From the NCBI RefSeq assembly GCF_023238625.1, contig NZ_CP096670.1:1849501-1913500 (forward strand): a stretch of DNA of 64,000 nucleotides. Reading direction: 5' to 3'. A model generated the notes under the pieces. That model saw only the letters and a list, made by a program, of their open reading frames with translations, searched no databases and was not told the origin of the DNA. Positions 37,027 to 44,709 of this stretch are shown here, piece after piece; the stretch's first letter is position 1, and each line of letters begins with the position of its first letter. The position numbers and the translations under genes were made by a program. The DNA comes from Agarivorans sp. TSD2052. GTDB taxonomy: Bacteria > Pseudomonadota > Gammaproteobacteria > Enterobacterales > Celerinatantimonadaceae.

Positions 37027-38517
37027 ATGGCAAATCCAACTGGATTTATGGAAATAGACAGGAAGCTATCGACAGACCGCGACCCAGCAGAGCGTTTGAT
37101 AGATTGGCTTGAAGTTAAAACGCCGATGAGCGAAGAAGCGGTAAAAGACCAAGCTTCTCGCTGTATGGATTGTGGTATCCCATTTTGTCATTCAGGTGAC
37201 TCAGACTACGCACCACGTGTAGCCGGGTGTCCAATTAATAACTTGATCCCTGAGTGGAACGATTTGGTGTACCGTGGTCGTTGGAAAGATGCAATCGACC
37301 GTTTACACAAAACCAATAACTTCCCAGAGTTTACTGGTCGTGTATGCCCAGCACCTTGTGAAGACTCTTGTGTACTGGGTATTAATGCTCCACCGGTAAC
37401 CATTAAGAGCCAAGAAGTAAACATTATCGAACGCGCTTTTAAAGAAGGTTGGGTTAAACCTAACATTCCTAAAAAACGCAGCGGTAAAACGGTGGCTATC
37501 GTAGGGTCTGGCCCTGCAGGTTTGGCCGCGGCTGCGCAATTAAACTCTGCCGGTCATACCGTCACAGTATTTGAGCGTGCAGACCGAATTGGTGGCTTGT
37601 TAATGTACGGTATTCCGAACATGAAACTGCAAAAAGAAATTGTGCAGCGTCGTGTTGATATCATGCGTGAAGAAGGCATCATTTTTAAAACCTCAGTGGA
37701 AATCGGTAAAGACATCTCAATCAATCGTTTACATGATGATTTTGATGCCTTGCTGTTAGCTACGGGTGCAACGGTACCGCGTGACTTACCGGTTGAAGGC
37801 CGTCAATTGAAAGGTGTTCATTTTGCGATGGAGTTTTTAGGTAAGAATACTAAGAGCTTATTGGATAGCAATCTGGATGACGGTCGCTACATCAGTGCTA
37901 AAGATAAGCACGTTGTGGTTATCGGTGGCGGTGATACCGGTACTGACTGTGTGGGCACATCATTGCGCCATGGCTGTGCCAACGTTATGCAACTTGAGAT
38001 TATGCCTCAGCCTCCACAAGAGCGTGCTCAAGATAACCCATGGCCTGAGTTTAAGCGCACGCTTAAACGTGATTATGGTCAGGATGAAGCGATTGCGATT
38101 CAAGGTGAAGACCCGCGTCGTTACTTAGTCATGACACAGAAGATGGCGGGCGATGAACAAGGCAATGTTACTGCTGTTCATACCACCAAGATCACCTGGG
38201 CTAAAAATGCCAATGGTCAAATGATTCCTGAGCCAGTCAAAGGCAGCGAAGAAGTCATTAAAGCTGACTTAGTATTATTGGCGATGGGCTTTATGGGGCC
38301 AGAAGCGGGTATTATTGATGAGTTAGGCGTAGAAAAAGACGCTCGCTCAAATGCTAAAGCTGCTTACGATGAATACGCCACTAATGTCAAAGGTGTATTC
38401 GCGGCAGGTGATGCTCGTCGTGGTCAAAGCTTGATTGTGTGGGCTATTAACGAAGGTCGTGGTGCTGCTCAAGCAGTAGACACTTTCTTAATGGGTAAAA
38501 GTTACCTACCTAAATAA
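37027..38517 (+). CDS. gltD: glutamate synthase (NADPH) small subunit
   Basis: The 496-residue subunit passes electrons from NADPH through FAD and two 4Fe-4S clusters to GltB. N-terminal cysteine motifs [10 protein letters not shown] near 47 and [12 protein letters not shown] near 106; FAD motif [13 protein letters not shown] near 160; NADPH motif GGGDTGTDC near 300; C-terminal [25 protein letters not shown] ribosome-binding site. In the GS-GOGAT cycle it would assimilate ammonia, including that from the guanidine operon. Confidence 0.97.
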   Translation: MANPTGFMEIDRKLSTDRDPAERLIDWLEVKTPMSEEAVKDQASRCMDCGIPFCHSGDSDYAPRVAGCPINNLIPEWNDLVYRGRWKDAIDRLHKTNNFPEFTGRVCPAPCEDSCVLGINAPPVTIKSQEVNIIERAFKEGWVKPNIPKKRSGKTVAIVGSGPAGLAAAAQLNSAGHTVTVFERADRIGGLLMYGIPNMKLQKEIVQRRVDIMREEGIIFKTSVEIGKDISINRLHDDFDALLLATGATVPRDLPVEGRQLKGVHFAMEFLGKNTKSLLDSNLDDGRYISAKDKHVVVIGGGDTGTDCVGTSLRHGCANVMQLEIMPQPPQERAQDNPWPEFKRTLKRDYGQDEAIAIQGEDPRRYLVMTQKMAGDEQGNVTAVHTTKITWAKNANGQMIPEPVKGSEEVIKADLVLLAMGFMGPEAGIIDELGVEKDARSNAKAAYDEYATNVKGVFAAGDARRGQSLIVWAINEGRGAAQAVDTFLMGKSYLPK

Positions 38518-38535
38518 GCCTTGCGAAACCTTACT

Positions 38536-38561
38536 AAACCCAGCTAAGGCTGGGTTTTTTT
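38536..38561 (+). terminator. intrinsic terminator after gltD
   Basis: AAACCCAGC / GCTGGGTTT with a TAAG loop and seven Ts, 18 bp after the gltD stop. Confidence 0.92.
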
Positions 38562-38670
38562 ATGTCCAGATTCTGTGTGTTAATTGCGCGCTTAGTGCTC
38601 TTTTTCAAAAAACCTTAAAAAGACAGTTTACAAGCTTCTAATTGGCGGTTAATATGCGCCCCGTTGCTGC

Positions 38671-38761
38671 GGAGGGGTGGCAGAGTGGTCGAATGCACCG
38701 GTCTTGAAAACCGGCAAGGGTTAATAGCCCTTCGAGAGTTCAAATCTCTCCTCCTCCGCCA
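38671..38761 (+). tRNA. tRNA-Ser (anticodon TGA)
   Basis: 91-nt class II tRNA with encoded CCA. Acceptor GGAGGGG pairs with CTCCTCC (one G-T), the anticodon loop CTTGAAA sits between CCGGT and ACCGG, and the long variable arm and GTTCAAATC T-loop are present. Discriminator G, typical of tRNA-Ser. Confidence 0.97.
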
Positions 38762-38767
38762 TATTCG

Positions 38768-38796
38768 AAAAGCTAGCCATTGGGCTAGCTTTTTTC
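38768..38796 (+). terminator. intrinsic terminator after tRNA-Ser
   Basis: AAAAGCTAGCC / GGCTAGCTTTTTT with an ATTG loop, six bases after the tRNA 3' end. Confidence 0.92.
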
Positions 38797-39031
38797 GTTT
38801 TAGCAGCCACTACTGCTCGTTGATAGACATCGCCTAAGCTGTTCAAGGCTTAACCAATAAATGTTTTAGTTATCTAAAATGCTCTTTATTACTTACCAAA
38901 TCTAAACTTATAAAGCTTAATCCTTTAAATTCGCGGCTTGATGGGATATAAAGTTTGCTGCGCAAGTAATTGTAGACTTGCCAACCCGCCCAATTAATTG
39001 ATTGATGTTTTAGTTACTGCGGAGAACGCGC

Positions 39032-39676
39032 TTGATAAACGTATTTCTGGTTGACGATCATGAGTTAGTGCGCACAGGGATCCGTCGCATTTTAGAAGAC
39101 GTTAGAGGATTTAAGGTTGTTGGTGAAGCCGAGAGCGGCGAAAAAGCTGTTCAATGGTGTCGAAGTAATCAGGCTAATGTCATTCTTATGGACATGAATA
39201 TGCCTGGCATTGGTGGCTTAGAAGCTACCCGAAAGATTCTTCGCTATGATCCCGATGCCAAAATTATAGTACTAACCATTCACACTGAAAATCCATTTCC
39301 TACTAAGGTTATGCAGGCCGGTGCATGTGGTTATTTAACTAAAAGTGCTGCCCCTGACGAGATGCTACAAGCTATTCGCGCGGTGAATGTAGGCCAGCGT
39401 TACTTGTCGCCCGAGATCGCCCAACAGATGGCCTTAAGCCAGTTTAACCCCGCTGAAGACAACCCGTTTCAAAGTTTGTCTGAGCGTGAATTACAAATAA
39501 TGTTGATGATCACCAAAGGTGAAAAGGTCACCGACATTTCTGAACAATTGAATCTTAGCCCTAAAACTGTCAATTCTTATCGTTATCGCTTGTTTAGCAA
39601 GTTAGACATCAATGGTGATGTAGAGCTCACTCACTTAGCAATACGTCATGGAATGATAGATACAGATAAGTTGTAA
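39032..39676 (+). CDS. uvrY: GacA/UvrY-type response regulator
   Basis: The 214-residue LuxR/FixJ-class regulator has a receiver domain (Asp8, Asp9, phospho-acceptor Asp54 in LMDMNMPG, Lys near 104) and a C-terminal HTH ([40 protein letters not shown]). It is close to E. coli UvrY, partner of BarA, which drives the CsrB/C sRNAs. No histidine kinase or Csr sRNA is visible here. TTG start at 39032, where the family N-terminus [14 protein letters not shown] begins. Two bp before uvrC. Confidence 0.96.
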   Translation: MINVFLVDDHELVRTGIRRILEDVRGFKVVGEAESGEKAVQWCRSNQANVILMDMNMPGIGGLEATRKILRYDPDAKIIVLTIHTENPFPTKVMQAGACGYLTKSAAPDEMLQAIRAVNVGQRYLSPEIAQQMALSQFNPAEDNPFQSLSERELQIMLMITKGEKVTDISEQLNLSPKTVNSYRYRLFSKLDINGDVELTHLAIRHGMIDTDKL

Positions 39677-39678
39677 TT

Positions 39679-41505
39679 TTGTCTGCTAAAGATTTTGATA
39701 GTAAAACTTTTCTAGCGCAGGTTTCTGAGTCTAGCGGTATATACATGATGTATAACGCTGCAGACGAAGTGATCTATGTTGGTAAGGCTAAGTCTCTTAA
39801 AAAGCGCCTTAGCAGCTACTTTAGAAAAACGGTTGATAGTAATAAAACCAGAGCTTTAGTGTCTAACATTGCACATATTGAAGTCACGGTGACCCATACA
39901 GAAACAGAGGCACTGATACTCGAACACAATCTGATTAAAAAGTATCTGCCTAAATACAACGTATTGTTACGCGACGACAAATCTTACCCTTACATCTTAA
40001 TCAGTCAGCACAAACACCCTCGTATTTCTATGCATCGAGGAGCGAAGCGTTCTAAGGGTAATTATTTTGGGCCCTATCCAAACGGCAACGCGGTCCGAGA
40101 AAGCTTGCATCTAATGCAAAAGTTGTTTCCAATCCGCCAATGTAGCGATAGCGAGTACGCAAATCGGCAGCGCCCTTGTTTACAATATCAGCTAAAACGC
40201 TGCTCAGGACCTTGCGTTAATCTCGTCAGTGATGATGATTATCAACAGCAAGTGGATCTTGCTAGCATGTTCTTAAAAGGTAAAAGCCAACAGGTTATCA
40301 ATCAGTTGGTAGAAAAGATGTCGGCCGCCAGTGACAGCCTAAATTTCGAAGCTGCAGCAGGCTTTCGCGACCAAATTCAAGCGATGCGTAAAGTACAAGA
40401 GCAACAATTTGTAAGTGGCAATACCGAACACAGTGATGTGGTGGGTTTCGCCTTTAGAAACGGCATTGCAGTTGTCCACTTGCTACTGATTAGAGATGGC
40501 CAGGTATTAGGCAGTCGTTCTTATTATCCTAAAGTACCCAAGCAAGCTGAAGTCCCTGAAGTGTTACGTAGCTTTGTTATGCAGTACTACTTGTCTGAGC
40601 AACGCAAAGGTAACCAGCCCAACGAAGTACTGCTGCCCGACGTTGAAGGTGACTGGCCCGAAATAGAGGCCGCCATAGAAGCAGAACTCGATTCAAAAGT
40701 AAAACTCAGTACCCCAAAACGTGGTGAGAAATTACGCTTTGTCGCCTTAGCCAATACTAACGCCGAAAATGCCTTGCTGACTAAATTGAATCAAGAGGCG
40801 ACGATCCATCACCGGGTGACCGAATTGGAGCAGCTGCTCAAACAAGATAAACCGATTAAACGGATGGAGTGTTTCGATATCAGCCACACCCAAGGTGAGC
40901 GCACAGTGGCGTCATGTGTGGTATTTGATAGACAGGGCCCCAATAAGTCTGAATATCGACGCTTTAATATTGACGGTATTACCGGTGGTGATGACTACGC
41001 GGCGATGGCTCAGGCTTTAACGCGACGCTACCAAAAAGCTCAATTGGCTGAAAAAATTCCTGATGTGCTGTTTATCGACGGTGGCAAGGGCCAATTGTCG
41101 GCAGCCTTTGCCAGTCTTGAGCCGCTAAACTTACAAGCCATGCCGCTGTTAGTCGGGGTGGCTAAAGGGATTACACGTAAGCCAGGTTTAGAAACCTTGT
41201 TGATTGGTAAGACAATGCAAGAAGTGCATTTGCCTAGCGATTCACCCGCCTTACATCTTATTCAGCACATTCGCGACGAAAGTCACCGCTTTGCGATTAC
41301 TGGTCATCGTAATCGTCGCGACAAGGCACGCAAGACCAGTGTGTTGGAGGATATACCCGGTATTGGCGCAAAACGTCGTCAAGCCCTGCTGACTCACTTA
41401 GGTGGAATGCAGCAAATGAACAACGCAAGCGTTGATGAAATTAAGAAAGTGCCGGGTATTAGCCCTTCTTTGGCGCAAAAAATCCATGATACGTTGCATC
41501 ACTAA
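39679..41505 (+). CDS. uvrC: excinuclease ABC subunit C
   Basis: The 608-residue nuclease makes both incisions in nucleotide-excision repair. GIY-YIG domain at about 15-95 ([26 protein letters not shown]), UvrB-binding segment near 205-240, RNase H-like 5' nuclease domain ([18 protein letters not shown] near 398, [12 protein letters not shown] near 460), and C-terminal helix-hairpin-helix pair ([21 protein letters not shown]). TTG start at 39679 directly after the uvrY stop. Confidence 0.97.
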   Translation: MSAKDFDSKTFLAQVSESSGIYMMYNAADEVIYVGKAKSLKKRLSSYFRKTVDSNKTRALVSNIAHIEVTVTHTETEALILEHNLIKKYLPKYNVLLRDDKSYPYILISQHKHPRISMHRGAKRSKGNYFGPYPNGNAVRESLHLMQKLFPIRQCSDSEYANRQRPCLQYQLKRCSGPCVNLVSDDDYQQQVDLASMFLKGKSQQVINQLVEKMSAASDSLNFEAAAGFRDQIQAMRKVQEQQFVSGNTEHSDVVGFAFRNGIAVVHLLLIRDGQVLGSRSYYPKVPKQAEVPEVLRSFVMQYYLSEQRKGNQPNEVLLPDVEGDWPEIEAAIEAELDSKVKLSTPKRGEKLRFVALANTNAENALLTKLNQEATIHHRVTELEQLLKQDKPIKRMECFDISHTQGERTVASCVVFDRQGPNKSEYRRFNIDGITGGDDYAAMAQALTRRYQKAQLAEKIPDVLFIDGGKGQLSAAFASLEPLNLQAMPLLVGVAKGITRKPGLETLLIGKTMQEVHLPSDSPALHLIQHIRDESHRFAITGHRNRRDKARKTSVLEDIPGIGAKRRQALLTHLGGMQQMNNASVDEIKKVPGISPSLAQKIHDTLHH

Positions 41506-41551
41506 GCAAGATTAGGCAACATAGCGCCAGTAGTTTTATAAATGAAAAATA

Positions 41552-42100
41552 ATGATAAACATTCCTAATATACTAACCGCGTTTAGAATTGTACTAATTC
41601 CATTTTTCTTAATTGCCTTCTATCTTCCGGTAGAGTGGGGGATGCTGGCCGCTGCATTCATATTTGGCTTAGCTGCTGTCACTGATTACTTAGACGGCTA
41701 CTTAGCGCGTCGCCTTGGTCAAACTACGCCATTTGGTGCGTTTCTTGACCCTGTTGCTGATAAAGCGATGGTGGTTGCTGCACTAGTGGTATTGGTTGAG
41801 CACTACCAATCTTTTTGGATTACTATCCCTGCGTTAATCATGATTTCTCGAGAAATCATCATTTCTGCCTTACGTGAATGGATGGCCGAATTAGGAAAAC
41901 GCTCCAGTGTTGCGGTCTCTTGGATTGGAAAATATAAGACTGCTGCACAAATGGCTGCGATTTTTGGGCTTACTGCCCAGTTTAGTCCCTTGCTTACACA
42001 AGTGAGTTACGCATTTCTTTTTGTCGCCACGATACTCACCTTGTGGTCAATGGTGAGTTATTTACTCATGGCTTGGCCACATTTGCGTCAGAATGACTAA
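41552..42100 (+). CDS. pgsA: CDP-diacylglycerol-glycerol-3-phosphate 3-phosphatidyltransferase
   Basis: The 182-residue membrane enzyme makes phosphatidylglycerophosphate. The CDP-alcohol phosphotransferase signature is complete: [27 protein letters not shown] at about 45-71. Same length as E. coli PgsA and the same order uvrY-uvrC-pgsA followed by Gly, Cys, Leu tRNAs (E. coli glyW-cysT-leuZ). Confidence 0.97.
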   Translation: MINIPNILTAFRIVLIPFFLIAFYLPVEWGMLAAAFIFGLAAVTDYLDGYLARRLGQTTPFGAFLDPVADKAMVVAALVVLVEHYQSFWITIPALIMISREIIISALREWMAELGKRSSVAVSWIGKYKTAAQMAAIFGLTAQFSPLLTQVSYAFLFVATILTLWSMVSYLLMAWPHLRQND

Positions 42101-42158
42101 TATTTAGCAGCTTTCGACTAAAAATCAGGCGAACAGTAAGAAACTTAGAAAAAGACTG

Positions 42159-42186
42159 TTGACGTAAAGATTTAGGTCGCTAAAAT
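42159..42186 (+). promoter_or_regulatory. probable sigma-70 promoter of the tRNA cluster
   Basis: TTGACG, 16-bp spacer, TAAAAT, then a GC-containing discriminator (GCAC), located about 150 bp ahead of the first tRNA-Gly. This is a strong match to the consensus. Confidence 0.65.
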
Positions 42187-42253
42187 GCACAGCACATTCA
42201 GCGGGAACGAAGTTCTTTAGCTGAGTAGGCAACATTTTGTTGCAGTGTTAATG

Positions 42254-42334
42254 AGGCAACATTTGATAGTGTGGGTATAAAGAGCAGCGCAACCTTTGGT
42301 TAGCTACTCAATGAACATACTAAGTAATGATAAA
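42254..42334 (+). repeat. diverged copy of the tRNA-Gly-derived repeat unit
   Basis: AGTGTGGGTATAAAGAGCAGCGCAACCTT matches the interior of the 84-bp units downstream (given here in parts: AGTGTGGGTA, then AGAGCAGCGCAACCTT). The 5' GCGGCAC end is not preserved. It abuts the first intact tRNA-Gly, as the later units abut the second. Confidence 0.55.
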
Positions 42335-42410
42335 GCGGCACTAGCTCAGTTGGTAGAGCGCAACCTTGCCAAGGTTGAGGTCATCAGTTCGAACCTGATG
42401 TGCCGCTCCA
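42335..42410 (+). tRNA. tRNA-Gly (anticodon GCC), copy 1
   Basis: 76-nt cloverleaf with encoded CCA. Acceptor GCGGCAC / GTGCCGC, anticodon stem CAACC / GGTTG with loop TTGCCAA, T-loop TTCGAAC. First gene of the Gly-Cys-Leu triplet. Confidence 0.98.
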
Positions 42411-42428
42411 AATTAACACACATAGTAT

Positions 42429-42502
42429 GGCGGGTTGGCAGAGTGGCTATGCAGCGGATTGCAAATCCGTGGACCTCGGTTCGACTCCGGGACCCGCCTC
42501 CA
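42429..42502 (+). tRNA. tRNA-Cys (anticodon GCA), copy 1
   Basis: 74 nt. Acceptor GGCGGGT / ACCCGCC, anticodon loop TTGCAAA between GCGGA and TCCGT, encoded CCA. Separated from tRNA-Gly by 18 bp. Confidence 0.98.
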
Positions 42503-42520
42503 TACTATTAAAACTGTGTC

Positions 42521-42607
42521 GCCCGGGTGGTGAAATTGGTAGACACAAGGGATTTAAAATCCCTCGTCTGAAAGGACGTGCCGGTTCAAGTCCGGCCCCG
42601 GGCACCA
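42521..42607 (+). tRNA. tRNA-Leu (anticodon TAA), copy 1
   Basis: 87-nt class II tRNA. Acceptor GCCCGGG / CCCGGGC, anticodon loop TTTAAAA between AGGGA and TCCCT, variable arm CGTCTGAAAGGACG, encoded CCA. Confidence 0.98.
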
Positions 42608-42730
42608 ACTATTAGAGTTGAGAAACTCAGTATGGCAAGGTCGTGCATAATACGATTAAGCGATACTAAATATTGAAGTAATACTTAACTTTAGTAATAC
42701 CTAAAATTTTGTATTCTTGTTAAGAATTAA

Positions 42731-42814
42731 GCGGCACTCGCTCAGTGTGGGTATCAAGAGTAGCGCAACCTTAGGGTTAAGCACTTGCCACATTAAATGG
42801 TGATAAAGAATTAA
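42731..42814 (+). repeat. 84-bp unit 1, decayed tRNA-Gly-like sequence
   Basis: Begins GCGGCACTCGCTCAGT, matching the tRNA-Gly 5' end with one change, then AGCGCAACCTT from its D-arm/anticodon stem, but with extra bases between and no T-arm or 3' acceptor. It ends with CACATTAAATGGTGATAAAG and AATTAA. Directly followed by unit 2. Confidence 0.85.
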
Positions 42815-42898
42815 GCGGCACTAGCTCAGTGTGGGTACAAAGAGTAGCGCAACCTTAGGGTTAAGCACTTACCACATTAAATGGTGATAAAGAATTAA
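42815..42898 (+). repeat. 84-bp unit 2, decayed tRNA-Gly-like sequence
   Basis: Nearly identical to unit 1. Its first 16 bases, GCGGCACTAGCTCAGT, are identical to intact tRNA-Gly. It ends exactly where the second intact tRNA-Gly begins, so units and gene share one 84-bp register. Confidence 0.85.
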
Positions 42899-42974
42899 GC
42901 GGCACTAGCTCAGTTGGTAGAGCGCAACCTTGCCAAGGTTGAGGTCATCAGTTCGAACCTGATGTGCCGCTCCA
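42899..42974 (+). tRNA. tRNA-Gly (anticodon GCC), copy 2
   Basis: Identical by eye to copy 1 over all 76 nt, including CCA. Confidence 0.98.
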
Positions 42975-42993
42975 AATTTTTGTAACGTTGTAT

Positions 42994-43067
42994 GGCGGGT
43001 TGGCAGAGTGGCTATGCAGCGGATTGCAAATCCGTGGACCTCGGTTCGACTCCGGGACCCGCCTCCA
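42994..43067 (+). tRNA. tRNA-Cys (anticodon GCA), copy 2
   Basis: Identical by eye to copy 1. The spacer to the preceding tRNA-Gly differs from the first triplet. Confidence 0.98.
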
Positions 43068-43096
43068 TTATATTAATGGAATGATTTAAAAGTTTT

Positions 43097-43183
43097 GCCC
43101 GGGTGGTGAAATTGGTAGACACAAGGGATTTAAAATCCCTCGTCTGAAAGGACGTGCCGGTTCAAGTCCGGCCCCGGGCACCA
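43097..43183 (+). tRNA. tRNA-Leu (anticodon TAA), copy 2
   Basis: Identical by eye to copy 1 over 87 nt. The spacer to tRNA-Cys is longer (29 bp against 18 bp). Confidence 0.98.
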
Positions 43184-43186
43184 ATT

Positions 43187-43220
43187 CAAAAAACCAGTAG
43201 CATTTGCTACTGGTTTTTTT
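43187..43220 (+). terminator. intrinsic terminator of the tRNA cluster
   Basis: AAAACCAGTAGCA / TGCTACTGGTTTT stem with a TT centre, followed by further Ts, four bases after the last tRNA. Confidence 0.92.
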
Positions 43221-43295
43221 GGTTTTTAAAGCCGCAATTTAGTGTTTGAGTCTAATCTGATTAGGCATTCATCTCACAGACAATATTTGCTTATC

Positions 43296-43323
43296 TTGAC
43301 AGCTTTACGCGATAAGGTACTGT
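43296..43323 (+). promoter_or_regulatory. possible promoter of the LacI-family gene
   Basis: TTGACA, 16-bp spacer, TACTGT, 37 bp before the start codon. The -35 is perfect but the -10 is weak. Between it and the gene lies TCGAAGCTCGA (43327-43337), a short palindrome that could be an autoregulatory operator. Confidence 0.4.
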
Positions 43324-43359
43324 ACTCGAAGCTCGAATAATTCGTATAGGGAATGCAGC

Positions 43360-44358
43360 TTGTCTACCATTAAAGACGTTTGCAGATTGGCCCAAGTGTC
43401 TAAATCTACCGTTTCAAGAGTGCTTAACGATCACCCTAGAGTCGCTGAAGCCACGAAGCAAAAAGTGCTTAAAGTCATCGATAGCATTGGGTATAAACCC
43501 AATTCATCTGCTCAGGCTCTTGCGTCAAAGCGTACTAACAGTATTGGCATGTTGGTTGGCACATTGGCTGGGCCTTACTTTTCTTCGTTAGTTAGCTCAA
43601 CCGAAGGAACCTTGCGTAAAAACGGCTTCCACCTCATTGCTACTAGTGGCCAAGGTTCTATAAAGGACGAGATGGACGCGGTTCAATTTTTGTTATCAAA
43701 GCAGGTGGATGGTTTAATCATTCATACAGGGGAGCTACCGGATCAAGATCTGCTCGATATTGTAGATAAAGTTCCTGCGACCATTATTCTCAATCACCAG
43801 ATTGACGAACTTGCCAATAATTGCATTGGCTTGGATGATGAGTTAGGTGGTTACCTGGCCACTAAACACCTCATCGAACAAGGTCACACAAAGATTGCTT
43901 GTATAACAGGCCCTATGAGTCAGAACATTAGCCGCGATAGGCTTCATGGCTATCGCAGAGCGCTTGAAGAGCACGCTATAGAATATAACAGCCAGTTTGT
44001 TGTCGAAGGGCGCTTGGATCTCAAAAATAACCGCCAAGCTCCACGTTACTTACTGGATAACAATCCCGACATCACTGCTGTTTTTTGTTTAAACGATCAT
44101 GTTGCTTTGGGTGTATATGATGAGTTAGAGGCACGGCACTTAACCGTGGGTGATGATGTTTCAGTGGTCGGTTTTGACAATAGTTTAGTCAGCGAGCACG
44201 TCACGCCTAAGTTAACAACCATCAACTTTCCTACCATTGAAATGGGGTTCCTAGCCGCCAACAAGATACTGTCACTGGTAAAGCAACAGGACTATCCCAT
44301 TCCTCAATTACTGGTACCTGAATTGGTCATCAGGCACTCAGTTAAAAAAATAAACTAA
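43360..44358 (+). CDS. LacI-family transcriptional regulator
   Basis: The 332-residue protein has the LacI HTH and hinge helix (STIKDVCRLAQVSKSTVSRVLNDHPRVAEATKQKVLKVIDSIGYKPNSSAQALA at 2-55) and a periplasmic-binding-protein-like effector domain. TTG start at 43360 with AGGGA-like upstream sequence. GalR/AscG-like. The next gene downstream, on the same strand, is a GH3 glucanase, so it probably senses a glucose- or beta-glucan-derived sugar. That is an inference from position. Confidence 0.9.
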   Translation: MSTIKDVCRLAQVSKSTVSRVLNDHPRVAEATKQKVLKVIDSIGYKPNSSAQALASKRTNSIGMLVGTLAGPYFSSLVSSTEGTLRKNGFHLIATSGQGSIKDEMDAVQFLLSKQVDGLIIHTGELPDQDLLDIVDKVPATIILNHQIDELANNCIGLDDELGGYLATKHLIEQGHTKIACITGPMSQNISRDRLHGYRRALEEHAIEYNSQFVVEGRLDLKNNRQAPRYLLDNNPDITAVFCLNDHVALGVYDELEARHLTVGDDVSVVGFDNSLVSEHVTPKLTTINFPTIEMGFLAANKILSLVKQQDYPIPQLLVPELVIRHSVKKIN

Positions 44359-44428
44359 GTTAACATTGGCTTAGTGTTTAGCCATTAAGATAAAGCAAAA
44401 TTGTCTTAATTGTGCGCCTTTAGTTACA

Positions 44429-44464
44429 GTTGTGGGAGCGGTTTCATAGTGAGGCTTGGATCGC
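44429..44464 (+). repeat. REP-like repeat, copy A
   Basis: GTTGTGGGAGCGGTTTCATA then GTGAGGCTTGGATCGC. The first 20 bases match copy B with one difference. Confidence 0.55.
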
Positions 44465-44574
44465 ATCATTGGCCCATTAATTAGTATTACAATGGCCGTG
44501 AAAATCCAACAAACACACATTGTAATAAATCGGCTTCGCTGAGCCCTTGTATTTATCACAATTTTTATTGCCCT

Positions 44575-44606
44575 TGTTGTGGGAGCGGTTCCATAAGGCG
44601 GCTCGT
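44575..44606 (+). repeat. REP-like repeat, copy B
   Basis: GTTGTGGGAGCGGTTCCATA then AGGCGGCTCG. GAGC and GCTC at its ends can pair, giving a small palindrome of REP type. About 146 bp from copy A in the same orientation. Confidence 0.55.
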
Positions 44607-44709
44607 TTTGGGTAGGTGTAGGTGTAGGTGTCGGTTAACGATAACGAAGGCTAATGTTAGCCCATCGCTCATGACACGATGGCCGTAACTCATTTAAATA
44701 GGTAATTAT

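Larger units (their letters stand above)
44359..44709. other. LacI-GH3 intergenic region with paired repeat motifs
   Basis: 351 bp without a credible gene. It carries two copies of a GTTGTGGGAGCGGTT(T/C)CATA motif (see separate entries) and a GTAGGT/GTGTAGGT microrepeat at about 44611-44632. It should include the promoter of the glucanase. Confidence 0.5.

Noticed and set aside
42731-42898. Calling the 84-bp units as functional tRNA genes
   Set aside because: No T-arm or 3' acceptor strand can be formed and the anticodon loop is lost; recorded as repeats instead.
42731-42898. CRISPR array
   Set aside because: Units are contiguous repeats without unique spacers and there are only two clear copies.
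44371-44559. 62-codon minus-strand open frame with a hydrophobic stretch in the LacI-GH3 gap
   Set aside because: It runs through a repeat motif, has no clear ribosome-binding site and no recognisable family. Hydrophobic content alone is not enough.
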